From contig AP018536.1 in NCBI GenBank assembly GCA_003584705.1, positions 2,108,001 to 2,172,000 of the forward strand: a DNA stretch of 64,000 nucleotides, given 5' to 3'. Position numbers and translations under genes: made by a program. The DNA comes from Lachnospiraceae bacterium GAM79 (GTDB lineage: Bacteria > Bacillota > Clostridia > Lachnospirales > Lachnospiraceae). Each line of letters opens with the position of its first letter. Position 1 is the stretch's first letter. The notes beneath the pieces were generated by a model, which ran no database searches, was not told the origin of the DNA, and saw nothing but the letters and a program-made list of their open reading frames with translations. Of this stretch, positions 36,055-44,999 are shown one piece after another.

Positions 36055-36897
36055 GTACTCTTCCGCAATATCAATCTCTTCCTGCTCGGCAACTGTAGTA
36101 TCTGCAGAGTACGGGGTTCTGTGGAGGTATGCCAGCCAGTAGCCGCATCCTACGATCCCAGCACCACCAACGATGTTGCCAAGGGTAATAGGCAGCAGGG
36201 CTTTTACGAGGAAATTGAACCAGGTCAGGCTCTCTGCTGCAATGCCGTAGACCTGCGCTGTCAGAAGACCGCATACACCGAAATACATATCTGCGATACT
36301 GTGCTCGAAGCCGCATAATACAAATAGCATCACGGGCCAGTAACTGGTCAGAAGCTTGCCGGAGACCCGCTTCGCAGCAAAGGACATCCATACCGCGATG
36401 CACACCAGAATATTACACAGGATACCTCTTACGAAAGCCTCACCCACACTTAAATTCGTCCGGGATGCCGCGGCATTAACAATGGCCTGTGCCAGCTGCT
36501 CTCCGAAAAGATCCGGTGTCCGTCCCACCACTACCAGTACTGCCACAAAAGCAGCACCGAGGAAGTTGCCGATGTAAACAAACAGCCAGTTTTTCAGCAT
36601 CTTCCATACCGTGACTTTCTTCTCCAGCACTGCCAGTATGATCAGATTGTTGCCGGTGAATAGCTCGCTGCCCGCTACCAGTACCATAGCCATACCCGCT
36701 GGGAATACCGCAGCGCCTACCAGCTTCGCCACCGATGCGATGCCGATGGTGCTGGATGCCGTAGTCGAAGCAATTCCTGCAAAACCGATGAACATACCGG
36801 CAAAAAATCCCAACAGAATCGTCTTAAAGATCGACAGATTTACCTTATGGATCCCGACTTCTATATAATTTCTTGCAATTTCCAAAGGTGAATGCAT
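36052..36897 (-). CDS. Formate/nitrite transporter family channel (FocA-like)
   Basis: This is a pentameric-type membrane channel for small monovalent anions, most likely formate. It has 281 residues with about six transmembrane helices. FNT features include GFAGIASTTASS in the first helix region, AGSELFTGNNLIILAV (about 75-90) and CGFEHSIADMYF near 205, which carries the pore His. The start at 36897 (MHSPLEIARNY) follows GGAGG by 9 bases; the longer frame runs through the promoter. The charged tail ends at a TAA given by structured element 2. Formate export fits with fhs in the same genome, but the substrate is inferred. Confidence 0.92.
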   Translation of the reverse strand: MHSPLEIARNYIEVGIHKVNLSIFKTILLGFFAGMFIGFAGIASTTASSTIGIASVAKLVGAAVFPAGMAMVLVAGSELFTGNNLIILAVLEKKVTVWKMLKNWLFVYIGNFLGAAFVAVLVVVGRTPDLFGEQLAQAIVNAAASRTNLSVGEAFVRGILCNILVCIAVWMSFAAKRVSGKLLTSYWPVMLFVLCGFEHSIADMYFGVCGLLTAQVYGIAAESLTWFNFLVKALLPITLGNIVGGAGIVGCGYWLAYLHRTPYSADTTVAEQEEIDIAEEY

Positions 36898-36932
36898 AAC
36901 CAAATTCCTCCTTATCCTTTTTGAACAGTTCC

Positions 36933-37018
36933 ATCTTGCCATATTTCCAAAACTCTTGCAAGCAAATCCGAAAAGAATATTTCCCTCTCTTGATTTTCGC
37001 ACGTTAATTTGCTATAGT
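36933..37018. promoter_or_regulatory. Divergent promoters of the focA-like gene and tyrA
   Basis: Minus strand: TTGCAA (36961-36956), a 17-base spacer, CAAGAT (36938-36933). Plus strand: TTGATT (36990-36995), a 17-base spacer, TATAGT (37013-37018). Confidence 0.65.
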
Positions 37019-37096
37019 GTTTAAAGGACAAACGGCCATCTTCCGACTTTGTCATACTATTTATTAGCAGCAAATAGCAGAATCGAGGAAATCTAC

Positions 37097-38197
37097 ATGA
37101 GTACTCTTACATTTGGTTTTATCGGTCTGGGTCTGATCGGCGGTTCCATCGCCCGGGCGATCCGTCAGAATCTCCCTCAGTCTCAGATCATTGCATACGA
37201 TATCAATGCAGATACCCTGCGGGAGGCTGCCCAGTGTGGTGTTGCCAACGTGATCACCACAAGGATCGATGCTTCCTTCTCCGACTGCGACTATCTTTTC
37301 CTCTGTGCTCCGGTACAGAAAAATGACGAGAACCTCTCAGCTGTAAAAGAAATTCTCTCACCAAAGACCCTGCTCACTGATGTGGGAAGTGTCAAGAGTG
37401 AGATTCATACAGAGATCAAAAAAGCCGGTCTGGAAGGACAGTTTATCGGCGGTCATCCCATGGCCGGAAGTGACCGTATAGGCTTTATCAATTCCAAGGC
37501 CGTTCTTTTGGAGAATGCCTATTACATTCTCACGCCCACGGATTCCGTTCCGGAAAACAAAGTCACGGATTATAAAAATCTTGTACAGCAGCTGGGTGCC
37601 ATCCCTATGATTCTGGAGCCGGCACAGCATGATTACGTTACTGCAGCTGTCAGTCATCTCCCCCATATCATTGCCGCATCTCTGGTAAATCTGGTGCGGG
37701 ACAAGGATTCTGCGGACGGACTGATGAAGATGATCGCTGCCGGAGGTTTCAAGGACATTACCAGAATTGCCTCTTCTTCCGCTGCGGTATGGCAGCAGAT
37801 CTGCCTGACCAATACAGAAAATATCTCGACACTGTTGTCCTCCTACATTGCTTCCCTGCAGGGGATCCAGCAGGAATTAAATGCCAAAAGCGGTGATGAC
37901 CTGTATGAACTGTTCGACAGTGCCAGAATCTACCGGGATTCCTTCATCAACACTGCCAGCGGTCCGTTAAAATCTTCTTATGCAATCACCATTGACATTG
38001 CCGACGAACCCGGTGAGATTGCCGCCGTGGCTACGATTCTTGCCCTGAAAAATATCAGTATCAAAAACATCGGCATCGTCCATAACCGAGAGTACGAAGG
38101 CGGCGTTCTGCGCATTGAATTCTATCAGGAAGAAGCCATCGAGAGATCCACAAAGATTCTTTGCGAAAAGGGCTACAGTCTGCACAACAGGAAGTAG
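37097..38197 (+). CDS. tyrA: Prephenate dehydrogenase with C-terminal ACT domain
   Basis: This enzyme oxidises prephenate to 4-hydroxyphenylpyruvate for tyrosine synthesis. It has 366 residues. The N-terminal Rossmann motif is GFIGLGLIGGSIARAI (7-22). The catalytic-region His lies in GGHPMAGSDRIG near 130 and the second conserved segment is VSHLPHIIA near 195. A C-terminal ACT domain (about 295-365), starting YAITIDIADEPGEIA, probably gives tyrosine feedback. The start at 37097 follows GAGGAAAT; an upstream TTG frame has no ribosome site. It is a single-gene unit with its own promoter and a shared terminator. Confidence 0.95.
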   Translation: MSTLTFGFIGLGLIGGSIARAIRQNLPQSQIIAYDINADTLREAAQCGVANVITTRIDASFSDCDYLFLCAPVQKNDENLSAVKEILSPKTLLTDVGSVKSEIHTEIKKAGLEGQFIGGHPMAGSDRIGFINSKAVLLENAYYILTPTDSVPENKVTDYKNLVQQLGAIPMILEPAQHDYVTAAVSHLPHIIAASLVNLVRDKDSADGLMKMIAAGGFKDITRIASSSAAVWQQICLTNTENISTLLSSYIASLQGIQQELNAKSGDDLYELFDSARIYRDSFINTASGPLKSSYAITIDIADEPGEIAAVATILALKNISIKNIGIVHNREYEGGVLRIEFYQEEAIERSTKILCEKGYSLHNRK

Positions 38198-38227
38198 AAA
38201 CCCTGTACCTGGCTCATCGCACTACAC

Positions 38228-38260
38228 AAAAAGAGATCACCTACAAAGTGATCTCTTTTT
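38228..38260. terminator. Bidirectional terminator between tyrA and the VanZ gene
   Basis: A perfect 13-bp stem, AAAAAGAGATCAC (38228-38240) with GTGATCTCTTTTT (38248-38260). The last codons of the VanZ gene lie inside the right arm. Confidence 0.9.
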
Positions 38261-38765
38261 CCTTATCTTTCCGCTTCTGTTTCCTTCGCCGCACTATTTT
38301 CTCCACACAGACACATACGAGCAGTCCAAACGCACCGCCACAGGTATCCAGCACCACATCCGCAAAACACCCATAGCGTCCTGGGACAAATAACTGATGG
38401 AACTCGTCCGCTCCGGCGGAGACAAACACCCAGAGTACGATCAGCAGATACAGTTTCCGGTTCCTCTCCTTCCAGGGTCTCCACACACCGTACAGCAGCA
38501 CTCCCATACATGCATACTCGGAGAAATGAGCCAGTTTACGGATTGGATGTTCAAAATAAGCTGCCATACTGTCGATCACATTCTGTGTCCAGTGTTTCCC
38601 GGAAATAGCATTCAGAAGCTCCGCACATTTTTCTGAGATCATAGAACTCAGTGAGCCTGATTTCTCACCGTCCTGACCAGAAAAAGCGAAAATCAACAGA
38701 TATAACAGTACAAGTAAAATAGCAGCCACAACACTGACTGCTATTTTTTTCTTATTGTTTTTCAT
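38241..38765 (-). CDS. VanZ-family membrane protein
   Basis: This 174-residue membrane protein has about four helices and the VanZ features RKLAHFSEYACMGVLLYG and DEFHQLFVPGRYGCFADV. VanZ of enterococci gives low-level teicoplanin resistance, but most family members are chromosomal with no known role. The start at 38765 (MKNNKKK) overlaps the pilZ-type gene by 14 bases; no strong ribosome site is seen, so coupling is likely. Alternatives a few codons upstream are possible. It ends in a shared terminator and closes the M18-queA-pilZ-vanZ operon. Confidence 0.85.
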   Translation of the reverse strand: MKNNKKKIAVSVVAAILLVLLYLLIFAFSGQDGEKSGSLSSMISEKCAELLNAISGKHWTQNVIDSMAAYFEHPIRKLAHFSEYACMGVLLYGVWRPWKERNRKLYLLIVLWVFVSAGADEFHQLFVPGRYGCFADVVLDTCGGAFGLLVCVCVEKIVRRRKQKRKDKEKEITL

Positions 38766-39090
38766 CGTCATTAATCGTCTGGTATACGCGGATTCTTGCT
38801 GCATCACTCTCCGACATTCCGATGAAGACAGCCCCGTACGTATAAGAATCTCCCTTCATTTCGATCCTGACGATCTGTAAGAACGCATGCAGCACTTCAT
38901 GCGTCCAAATCCTCAGTTTCGATTCATACACTGCACCGATACTTAACACTTCCTTGCACAAAAAGCCCACTCCGTTGGGAGATACATCTACGATGTCTAT
39001 GCTGACTTCCTGCATGTCTCCCTGGTCCAGGCGCTTTACCATCAGGGTGGAACTCATTTCTGTACGCCTGCTTCGTCTTCTTTCTTCCAT
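38752..39090 (-). CDS. PilZ-domain protein
   Basis: This is a 112-residue single-domain protein of the PilZ type, which in many bacteria binds cyclic di-GMP. It opens with [14 protein letters not shown], where the Arg-rich RxxxR stretch corresponds to the ligand-binding motif, and has the second motif as DVSPNGVGFLC (the D/NxSxxG pattern). No output domain is attached. Its ATG overlaps the queA stop by one base, with GGAGAA just upstream. No diguanylate cyclase is in the window, so the signalling link is inference. Confidence 0.85.
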   Translation of the reverse strand: MEERRRSRRTEMSSTLMVKRLDQGDMQEVSIDIVDVSPNGVGFLCKEVLSIGAVYESKLRIWTHEVLHAFLQIVRIEMKGDSYTYGAVFIGMSESDAARIRVYQTINDDEKQ

Positions 39091-40151
39091 TATTTTTCTC
39101 CTTTTAAGTCAGCGATAAACATAGCGTCTCCAAAGCTGAAAAATCTGTATTTTTCACGGATTGCTTCTTCGTAGGCGTGCAGGATATGTTCTCTTCCCGC
39201 AAGTGCCGATACCAACATTACCAGTGTGGACTCCGGCAGATGGAAATTCGTGATCAGTGCATCCAGCACCTTGAAACGATATCCGGGATAAATGAATATC
39301 TCGGTATTGTCACAGCCGGGCTGTACCATGCCCTGCTCGTCCGCTGCGCTCTCCACGGTACGGCAACTGGTGGTACCCACGCAGATCACACGCCCCCCAT
39401 TTTTCTTCGTCTCATTGATGGTGTTCGCCGCTTCTTCCGTCACCTGATAATACTCAGAATGCATATGATGCTCCAGTACGTTCTCTTCCTTTACCGGCCG
39501 GAAAGTTCCCAGTCCCACATGCAATGTCACATAAGCGATCTTAATGCCTTTGTCCGCAATCTGCTGCAACAATTCCTGCGTAAAATGCAATCCCGCCGTA
39601 GGTGCTGCTGCGGAGCCTTCATATTTGGCATAAACGGTCTGATAACGATTCTTATCCTTCAGCTTATGGGTTATGTAAGGAGGCAGGGGCATCTCTCCCA
39701 GCTTGTCCAGCACTTCTTCAAAAATACCCTCATATTCAAAACGTATCAGACGATTACCTTCTTCCACAGTCTCCAGGACTTCTGCCTTTAATAGTCCATC
39801 CCCGAAGGTCAGGCGCTGACCGGGCTTGCATTTCCTGCCGGGCTTTACCAGAGTCTCCCAGACATCCGCTTCTTTTCGTTTTAATAGAAGGACTTCCACA
39901 TGTCCGCCGGTACCTTCCCGTTCTCCCAAAAGTCTCGCTGGAATCACCTTGGTGTTGTTTAACACCAGACAGTCTCCGGGATGCAGATAGTCGATAATAT
40001 CCCGAAAAATGTGATGAGAGATCTCTCCCGTATTTTTATCCAGTACCAGCAGTCTGGAGGAAGAACGATCCTCAAGCGGGTCCTGTGCGATCAGCTCCTG
40101 GGGAAGATCAAAGTAAAAATCGGATTTTTTCAGTTCGGTCGTCTCTGCCAT
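39090..40151 (-). CDS. queA: S-adenosylmethionine:tRNA ribosyltransferase-isomerase
   Basis: This enzyme adds the epoxycyclopentanediol-precursor ring to 7-aminomethyl-7-deazaguanine in tRNA during queuosine synthesis. It has 353 residues, a typical length. It begins with the family pattern [21 protein letters not shown], contains [11 protein letters not shown] and [10 protein letters not shown] near the centre, and ends with [18 protein letters not shown]. The start overlaps the M18 stop by one base (TAATG) and the stop overlaps the pilZ-type start the same way. No other queuosine gene is nearby. Confidence 0.97.
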   Translation of the reverse strand: MAETTELKKSDFYFDLPQELIAQDPLEDRSSSRLLVLDKNTGEISHHIFRDIIDYLHPGDCLVLNNTKVIPARLLGEREGTGGHVEVLLLKRKEADVWETLVKPGRKCKPGQRLTFGDGLLKAEVLETVEEGNRLIRFEYEGIFEEVLDKLGEMPLPPYITHKLKDKNRYQTVYAKYEGSAAAPTAGLHFTQELLQQIADKGIKIAYVTLHVGLGTFRPVKEENVLEHHMHSEYYQVTEEAANTINETKKNGGRVICVGTTSCRTVESAADEQGMVQPGCDNTEIFIYPGYRFKVLDALITNFHLPESTLVMLVSALAGREHILHAYEEAIREKYRFFSFGDAMFIADLKGEK

Positions 40152-41569
40152 TACAGGCTCGCTCCTTCCACAAATGCTTTATATCCGCGATATGCCTCAT
40201 ATACATCGGCCTTGCTGGTAGCTTCCCACGGTGCATGCATGTTCAGCACTGCCACACCACTGTCGATGACATTCATGCCATACAGTGCCAGAATATATGC
40301 GATGGTTCCACCGCCGCCCAAATCGACCTTACCAAGCTCTGCAGTCTGGAAGTTCACCTCTGCTTTGTCGAAGATATGGCGCAAATGTGCCAGATACTCC
40401 GCATTGGCATCGTTAGAACCGGACTTGCCTCTGGCTCCGGTGAATTTGTTGATGACCATACCGCCACCTAAGTATGCCACGTTCTTTTTATCGAAGCTGG
40501 ACGCATAGGCAGGATCAAAAGCACTGCTGACATCGGAAGACAGCATACAGCTATGTGCCAGGCATCTTCTCACGTTCAGTTCGCTGTATTCGCCTGCCAG
40601 ATTCATCACCTCTGCCACGGCATTTTCAAAAAAATGAGACTGCATGCCGGTAGCACCTACGGAGCCGATTTCTTCCTTATCTACCAGAATACAGCACATG
40701 GTACGGTCGGTCACATTGCTGTCCAGCATCGCCTGCATGGAAGTGTAAGCACAGACCCTGTCATCCTGACCGTAAGCCAGTGTCATGCTGCGGTCAAAGC
40801 CTGCTTCTCTTGCTTTTCCTGCAGGAACGATCTCCAGCTCTGCGGAAACGAAATCCTCTTCATGAATATCGTAGGTCTCTTTCAGAATATCCAGAACACC
40901 TGCCTTTACTGCTTCTTTTCCGGCTTCTTTCTCGTCCTTCTTCTTATCTTTCTTATCGATCAGCAGAGGCTTATTGCCTACGATGATATCCAGAGCTTCA
41001 CCCTCGATAACCTTTGCTGCCTTTTTCTCCAACTGCTCCTGTGCCAGATGGATCAACAGATCGGACACGAAGAATACAGGATCATCCTCGTTCTCACCAA
41101 TATTGATTTCTACACAGGTGCCGTCCTTTTTCACGATGACTCCGTGGATTGCCAGTGGAATGGTCACCCACTGGTACTTCTTCACGCCACCGTAATAATG
41201 GGTGTCCAGATAAGCGAATCCACCATCCTCATACAGGGGATTCTGCTTTACATCCAGTCTGGGGCTGTCGATATGGGCTCCGAGGATGTTCATGCCATCT
41301 GTCATGGGCTTACGTCCGATCTGGAACATGGCGATGGATTTGTTCATCCATACGCTGTATACCTTATCTCCGGTTTTAAGAGCAGCGCCCTCTTTGATCA
41401 GACTCTCCAGTTCACGGTAACCGGACTTCTCAATAGTATTGACAATGGTGTCAATGCACTCTCTCTCGGTCTTACCGTTGTCTAAGAAATCACGATACTG
41501 TGCGTTTATTTTCTCCAGCTCTTTTAACTGTTTGGAAGAATAGGTCTCCCAGGTGTTTTTCTTTTCCAT
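40151..41569 (-). CDS. M18-family zinc aminopeptidase
   Basis: This cytosolic metallo-aminopeptidase is of the M18 (aspartyl aminopeptidase) family. It has 472 residues. Metal and catalytic residues are visible in [10 protein letters not shown] near 95, [12 protein letters not shown] near 300, [10 protein letters not shown] near 345 and [11 protein letters not shown] near 445. A Lys/Asp/Glu-rich insertion ([17 protein letters not shown], about 205-225) is somewhat unusual. The start at 41569 is preceded by GAGGAT; an ATG 12 bases upstream lies on top of that site. It begins the operon with queA, pilZ and vanZ. Confidence 0.94.
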   Translation of the reverse strand: MEKKNTWETYSSKQLKELEKINAQYRDFLDNGKTERECIDTIVNTIEKSGYRELESLIKEGAALKTGDKVYSVWMNKSIAMFQIGRKPMTDGMNILGAHIDSPRLDVKQNPLYEDGGFAYLDTHYYGGVKKYQWVTIPLAIHGVIVKKDGTCVEINIGENEDDPVFFVSDLLIHLAQEQLEKKAAKVIEGEALDIIVGNKPLLIDKKDKKKDEKEAGKEAVKAGVLDILKETYDIHEEDFVSAELEIVPAGKAREAGFDRSMTLAYGQDDRVCAYTSMQAMLDSNVTDRTMCCILVDKEEIGSVGATGMQSHFFENAVAEVMNLAGEYSELNVRRCLAHSCMLSSDVSSAFDPAYASSFDKKNVAYLGGGMVINKFTGARGKSGSNDANAEYLAHLRHIFDKAEVNFQTAELGKVDLGGGGTIAYILALYGMNVIDSGVAVLNMHAPWEATSKADVYEAYRGYKAFVEGASL

Positions 41570-41677
41570 ATTTATCCTCATTTCCGCATCCGTCTTCCGG
41601 ATACTCTTTTACTATAATCATAACAGGAGAGGTTCCTCGCCCTCTCCGTATCAGTGTACTACATTTGTGTCCGCAGT

Positions 41678-42643
41678 TCAATTCCTGTCTGTCAGATTTT
41701 CATCCTGCCCCTTAGGATCCCTGTCAATCTCCGTATAATGTTTTTTTCTGCGCTGGATCTTCTTGATCTCCCGGATGCGTCTACGGTTCTCTCTTGCCAG
41801 TTCGCTCTTACTGCTGGCATGATTCACCAGTACCCGGTTCACCGGACGGAAATAACGGTTCAGATAAGCACCGATCAGGATGATATACATGCAGAAATAC
41901 ATCCACAACATAATGATCACAATAATGGTCAGACTTCCGTAAATACTATACCCATTTCCATAAGACACATACATGGAAAATCCCCAGGAAAATATACTCC
42001 ATACTACCGCAGCAAAGCAGGCTCCCGGAACCTGTTCCGTGAATTTCAGCTTTGTGTCCGGGATATATGTATAAATCAGGCCAAACAAAAGAATCAGCAC
42101 CGCCCATACGAACAGAAAGCGGAAATTCATCAGGAGACTCACAAACATCTGCAGCTGCGGAATCCTATGTAATGCAATATCCACCAGCTGATTACCAAAT
42201 ACCATGAAAAACAGTGACAAAATCAACACTACAAGCATGATCAACGTATAAAAGCTTGCAATAAAACGGATCACGAAGTAATTACGCTTCTCGTCCACAC
42301 CATTGACCGCATTTAATCCCCGCATCAGTGCCATGACACCCTTCGCCGCCGACCAGACCATAGCGATCAGAGCCACCGGCAGAATTCCCACAGAACTCTC
42401 ATACACATCAACGACCAGACTCTCCACCATGGCATCTGCAATATCCGGCGTCACATCCGTCAGCGCCGTGACCAGATTCTGCTCCGTCACCGGGGTATAA
42501 GGAATCACCGCACAGACTACCATCAGCATCGGAATCACCGACAAAAACAGGAAAAAGGCTGTACTCGATGCATAAGCGCTGATATTCTGTTTTTTCATCT
42601 GGCTGGAAAAATCACGCCAGATGCTGATTATTGTCCTGAGCAT
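41678..42643 (-). CDS. YihY/BrkB-family membrane protein
   Basis: This integral membrane protein has 321 residues with six hydrophobic helices, and features ASSTAFFLFLSVIPMLM near the first helix and VPGACFAAVVWSIFSWGFS later. Family members were once called ribonuclease BN in error; their true function is unknown, with some proposed as transporters or flippases. The basic C-terminal tail (RENRRRIREIKKIQRRKKH) is cytoplasmic. The start at 42643 is used because GAAGG lies 9 bases upstream; it overlaps the SpoIID-type gene by 16 bases. Confidence 0.9.
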   Translation of the reverse strand: MLRTIISIWRDFSSQMKKQNISAYASSTAFFLFLSVIPMLMVVCAVIPYTPVTEQNLVTALTDVTPDIADAMVESLVVDVYESSVGILPVALIAMVWSAAKGVMALMRGLNAVNGVDEKRNYFVIRFIASFYTLIMLVVLILSLFFMVFGNQLVDIALHRIPQLQMFVSLLMNFRFLFVWAVLILLFGLIYTYIPDTKLKFTEQVPGACFAAVVWSIFSWGFSMYVSYGNGYSIYGSLTIIVIIMLWMYFCMYIILIGAYLNRYFRPVNRVLVNHASSKSELARENRRRIREIKKIQRRKKHYTEIDRDPKGQDENLTDRN

Positions 42644-44607
42644 ATCTCGCATCCTTCATAGAAAAAGTTAAGGATCTGTTCCGCGCCAAGCCCCTGTAGT
42701 GCCATATTTTTGGCACCGTTCTGGCTCATTCCAACGCCATGGCCGAATCCACCGCCGATAATGTTATATCCTACCACATTTTTCTTATCATGGCTAGGTT
42801 CAATCACAAAAAATGCACTGGGAAGGAGATTCGGCATGGCCACCTCACTACCATCCTGCCTTACCACCTTCGTAACCCCGTCACAAAGTACTGCTCTGAT
42901 ATTATATTCCGAGATCACCTTAAAGGTTCCTTTGTCCGTGACAATGACCATTTCGTCTGCCACACCACCGGGGCCACGTTTTACAACGGAGATATCGTTT
43001 ACTTTTGAAAAAGCTTTTATATTTTGACTGACATAGTCATCGTCCTTCAGAGTCAATATTAACTTTCCGTTGGCTTCATAACGTTTCTTCAGCGTCTCCA
43101 CTATCCGATCCACATCAATCTCTTTTACCGTATATGTCCAGCGGTACCAGCCTTCCTGCGCTTCATAATCTTCCGCATGTGTCTCCGTGATAAAATCCCG
43201 GAAAGCCTCTTCTTCCCTCAGGTCCTCTGGACCTGCATCTCCGTTTACCTCATTGCTGTCTGCCGCGATTACCCCACCGTCCGTCTGCATCAGGCTCTCC
43301 GGATTCAGCCGGCTACTCTTCAGATAATCAAGTGCCTCCGCCTCCGCTGTCTTCCATACATTTGCCGTAGTTCCCACGCCACAGGAGGTAGAGTAATAAT
43401 AAGTGTTCGCCACCGTTCCTTCATCTGTCAGGATCATCTGTCCGTAGGTCTCCTTCACCGCCGTGGTAGCACTGTCAGCTTCTGTGATATTATTGTAGAC
43501 CTGATAGGAAGTGCTGTCGTCCACATGGGCGCCGTACCGGGGATAGCCCGCCCGCAGCATATGTCCGTAGGCATAGGTCCTGGCACAGATAGCCTGTGCT
43601 TTCAGGGCTTCCAGTGGGTAGGATGCCGGCATTTCACTTGGCACTACACTGTAGAGATATTCTTCCAGCGGAAGCTCATTTACCACTGCAATTCCGTCTG
43701 CGGTCCGCAGCAGCTCTATATGCCCTCTGTAAGAAGGTGTTCCCTGACTTCGATTCACATTGATCAGCCGTACCCGGCCGGTCAGCACTGTCGGTACTAT
43801 ACGGATCCGTTCTCCCACGAAATAATCGCTGTCCGTGTCAATGGTCACCTCGTCTCCCCTGGAAAACAATTCTTCCTGCATTTCCTCACCGGTTCCGTAC
43901 TGTAGTAGAAAATCACTTTCCGCCGTCAGTGTCACCGTCTGGTGCAAAACATCCGAAAAATCCGAAGTTTTGATCAATACCCGGATTTTGTCCATGTTAT
44001 CTTCTCTGGCCAGCAGGATACCGCAGATCTCGTCATTTTCACGAATAAAGTCCGCATCCATATAGCCGAATCGCAGATCTTCAATGGTACACATGGTAAG
44101 CTCCCGGTACAGGCGATACCCTTTGTAATCCTCAGCCAACGGGATCCGGCCCCTGCCCTCGATCTCGATACCGCTTTCATCTGCCGACAGCACCCGGCCT
44201 GTGAACTTCTCTGTTTTCAGGATAACGGCACTCACAAGGTCATCCGTAAGTTCCACATCTGCCAGCTGTTCCCGCATCTGGTCCGCTGTCGGCAGCCTGC
44301 CTGCCTCATTCGCCTCTGTATCCAGATCATAGGTCTCTCTTACTCCGTCACAGAATAAAGTGATCTGCCCAGCTTCCGCCTCCGTGATCCAGACGTTTTT
44401 CAATTCCCGTACTACTGGAATATGCTGAGGCAGGGCCTCTTCTGTCTCCGGTGCCCCCGGCTCCTCCCGACCGCAGCTATGTAACAAATTTATCAGAAGT
44501 AAAAAAAGAAGAAATGCCGTACCTAACACACACAGGTATTTCTTCCACTGTATTCTCTGTTCTCTGGAAAGTTTATAATAATTCTCAAGCAGTCTGTTTT
44601 TCTTCAA
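42628..44607 (-). CDS. SpoIID/LytB-domain protein, membrane-anchored
   Basis: This 659-residue protein has a cytoplasmic N-terminus, one transmembrane helix at about 25-43 and a large outer part. The SpoIID domain (about 310-420 onward) contains YSVVPSEMPASYPLEALKAQ, with the catalytic Glu of SpoIID-type lytic transglycosylases, and ARTYAY. The last part has GGGFGHGVGMSQNGAKNMA, the usual C-terminal SpoIID motif with the zinc His. It is about twice as long as Bacillus SpoIID because of an extra N-terminal region with beta-rich domains (about 60-300). A role in peptidoglycan remodelling is likely; sporulation use is inferred. Confidence 0.9.
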   Translation of the reverse strand: MKKNRLLENYYKLSREQRIQWKKYLCVLGTAFLLFLLLINLLHSCGREEPGAPETEEALPQHIPVVRELKNVWITEAEAGQITLFCDGVRETYDLDTEANEAGRLPTADQMREQLADVELTDDLVSAVILKTEKFTGRVLSADESGIEIEGRGRIPLAEDYKGYRLYRELTMCTIEDLRFGYMDADFIRENDEICGILLAREDNMDKIRVLIKTSDFSDVLHQTVTLTAESDFLLQYGTGEEMQEELFSRGDEVTIDTDSDYFVGERIRIVPTVLTGRVRLINVNRSQGTPSYRGHIELLRTADGIAVVNELPLEEYLYSVVPSEMPASYPLEALKAQAICARTYAYGHMLRAGYPRYGAHVDDSTSYQVYNNITEADSATTAVKETYGQMILTDEGTVANTYYYSTSCGVGTTANVWKTAEAEALDYLKSSRLNPESLMQTDGGVIAADSNEVNGDAGPEDLREEEAFRDFITETHAEDYEAQEGWYRWTYTVKEIDVDRIVETLKKRYEANGKLILTLKDDDYVSQNIKAFSKVNDISVVKRGPGGVADEMVIVTDKGTFKVISEYNIRAVLCDGVTKVVRQDGSEVAMPNLLPSAFFVIEPSHDKKNVVGYNIIGGGFGHGVGMSQNGAKNMALQGLGAEQILNFFYEGCEICSGQ

Positions 44608-44640
44608 ATGATTTCCCGCCTATTCAGAATCTGTTTTATG

Positions 44641-44671
44641 ACTTTAAAAGAGCAGTCCCAAAGGACTGCTC
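44641..44671 (-). terminator. Terminator of the noncoding RNA
   Basis: A 9-bp GC-rich stem, GAGCAGTCC (44650-44658) with GGACTGCTC (44663-44671) and a 4-base loop, followed on the minus strand by TTTTAAAGT. Confidence 0.85.
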
Positions 44672-44876
44672 TCTCTTTTGTATTGTTATCCCCAAAATGC
44701 CGCCTCTTACCTTTTGACTCCTAGCAATGCTAGGTGGGTAACCGCAACCAACCTTTTGCCTTCCCTTCCAATCCTCCTTGCGGAGTGAGGGCTTGACAGC
44801 CACTTGGCAATATAGGAATCCCGTTTAAAGTAAATGTAGGTTCAAAACTGGTAAGAGTTATCGTACATCTCAGGTT
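44645..44876 (-). ncRNA. ssrS: Free-standing structured RNA, candidate 6S RNA
   Basis: A transcript of about 230 nt is defined by a strong promoter and terminator, with no coding frame. On the minus strand the 5' CTTACC-AG-TTTTGA pairs with 3' TCAAAA-GGTAAG as a closing stem. The apical part is a long hairpin (TTGCC/GGCAA, CCCT/AGGG, CTCC-GCAA-GGAG). The large internal region between carries a small 3'-side hairpin, CCTAGCATTGCTAGG. Closing stem, central bubble and terminal hairpin are the plan of 6S RNA, which sequesters sigma-A RNA polymerase. The name is inferred from layout and remembered clostridial 6S features; a covariance search would settle it. It fills most of the 392-base gap between pckA and the SpoIID gene. 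Confidence 0.6.
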
Positions 44877-44882
44877 AAGTAT

Positions 44883-44911
44883 ATTATAGCGAGTTGAGAT
44901 CCATTTTACAA
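44883..44911 (-). promoter_or_regulatory. Strong promoter of the noncoding RNA
   Basis: TTGTAA (44911-44906), a 17-base spacer and consensus TATAAT (44888-44883) on the minus strand. Confidence 0.85.
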
Positions 44912-44944
44912 CTGAAATTTTTACCAATATTATTATCTGCAAAA

Positions 44945-44970
44945 AAGGCTGTCTCCGAAGAGACAGCCTT
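44945..44970 (-). terminator. pckA terminator
   Basis: A perfect 11-bp stem, AAGGCTGTCTC (44945-44955) with GAGACAGCCTT (44960-44970) and a 4-base loop, followed by TTTTTTG on the minus strand. Confidence 0.92.
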
Positions 44971-44999
44971 CCATATTTGCATTTGTCTGTAAAGTAAGA

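Noticed and set aside
35688..36098. Plus-strand open frame of 136 codons in structured element 2
   Set aside because: It has no ribosome site, is not conserved in frame with element 1, and runs into the focA-like gene on the other strand.
40553..41485. Plus-strand open frame of 310 codons opposite the M18 aminopeptidase
   Set aside because: The minus-strand gene has conserved metal motifs; this frame has no start signal or recognisable domain.
43177..43905. Plus-strand open frame of 242 codons opposite the SpoIID gene
   Set aside because: It has no ribosome site and lies wholly antisense to a gene with clear SpoIID motifs.
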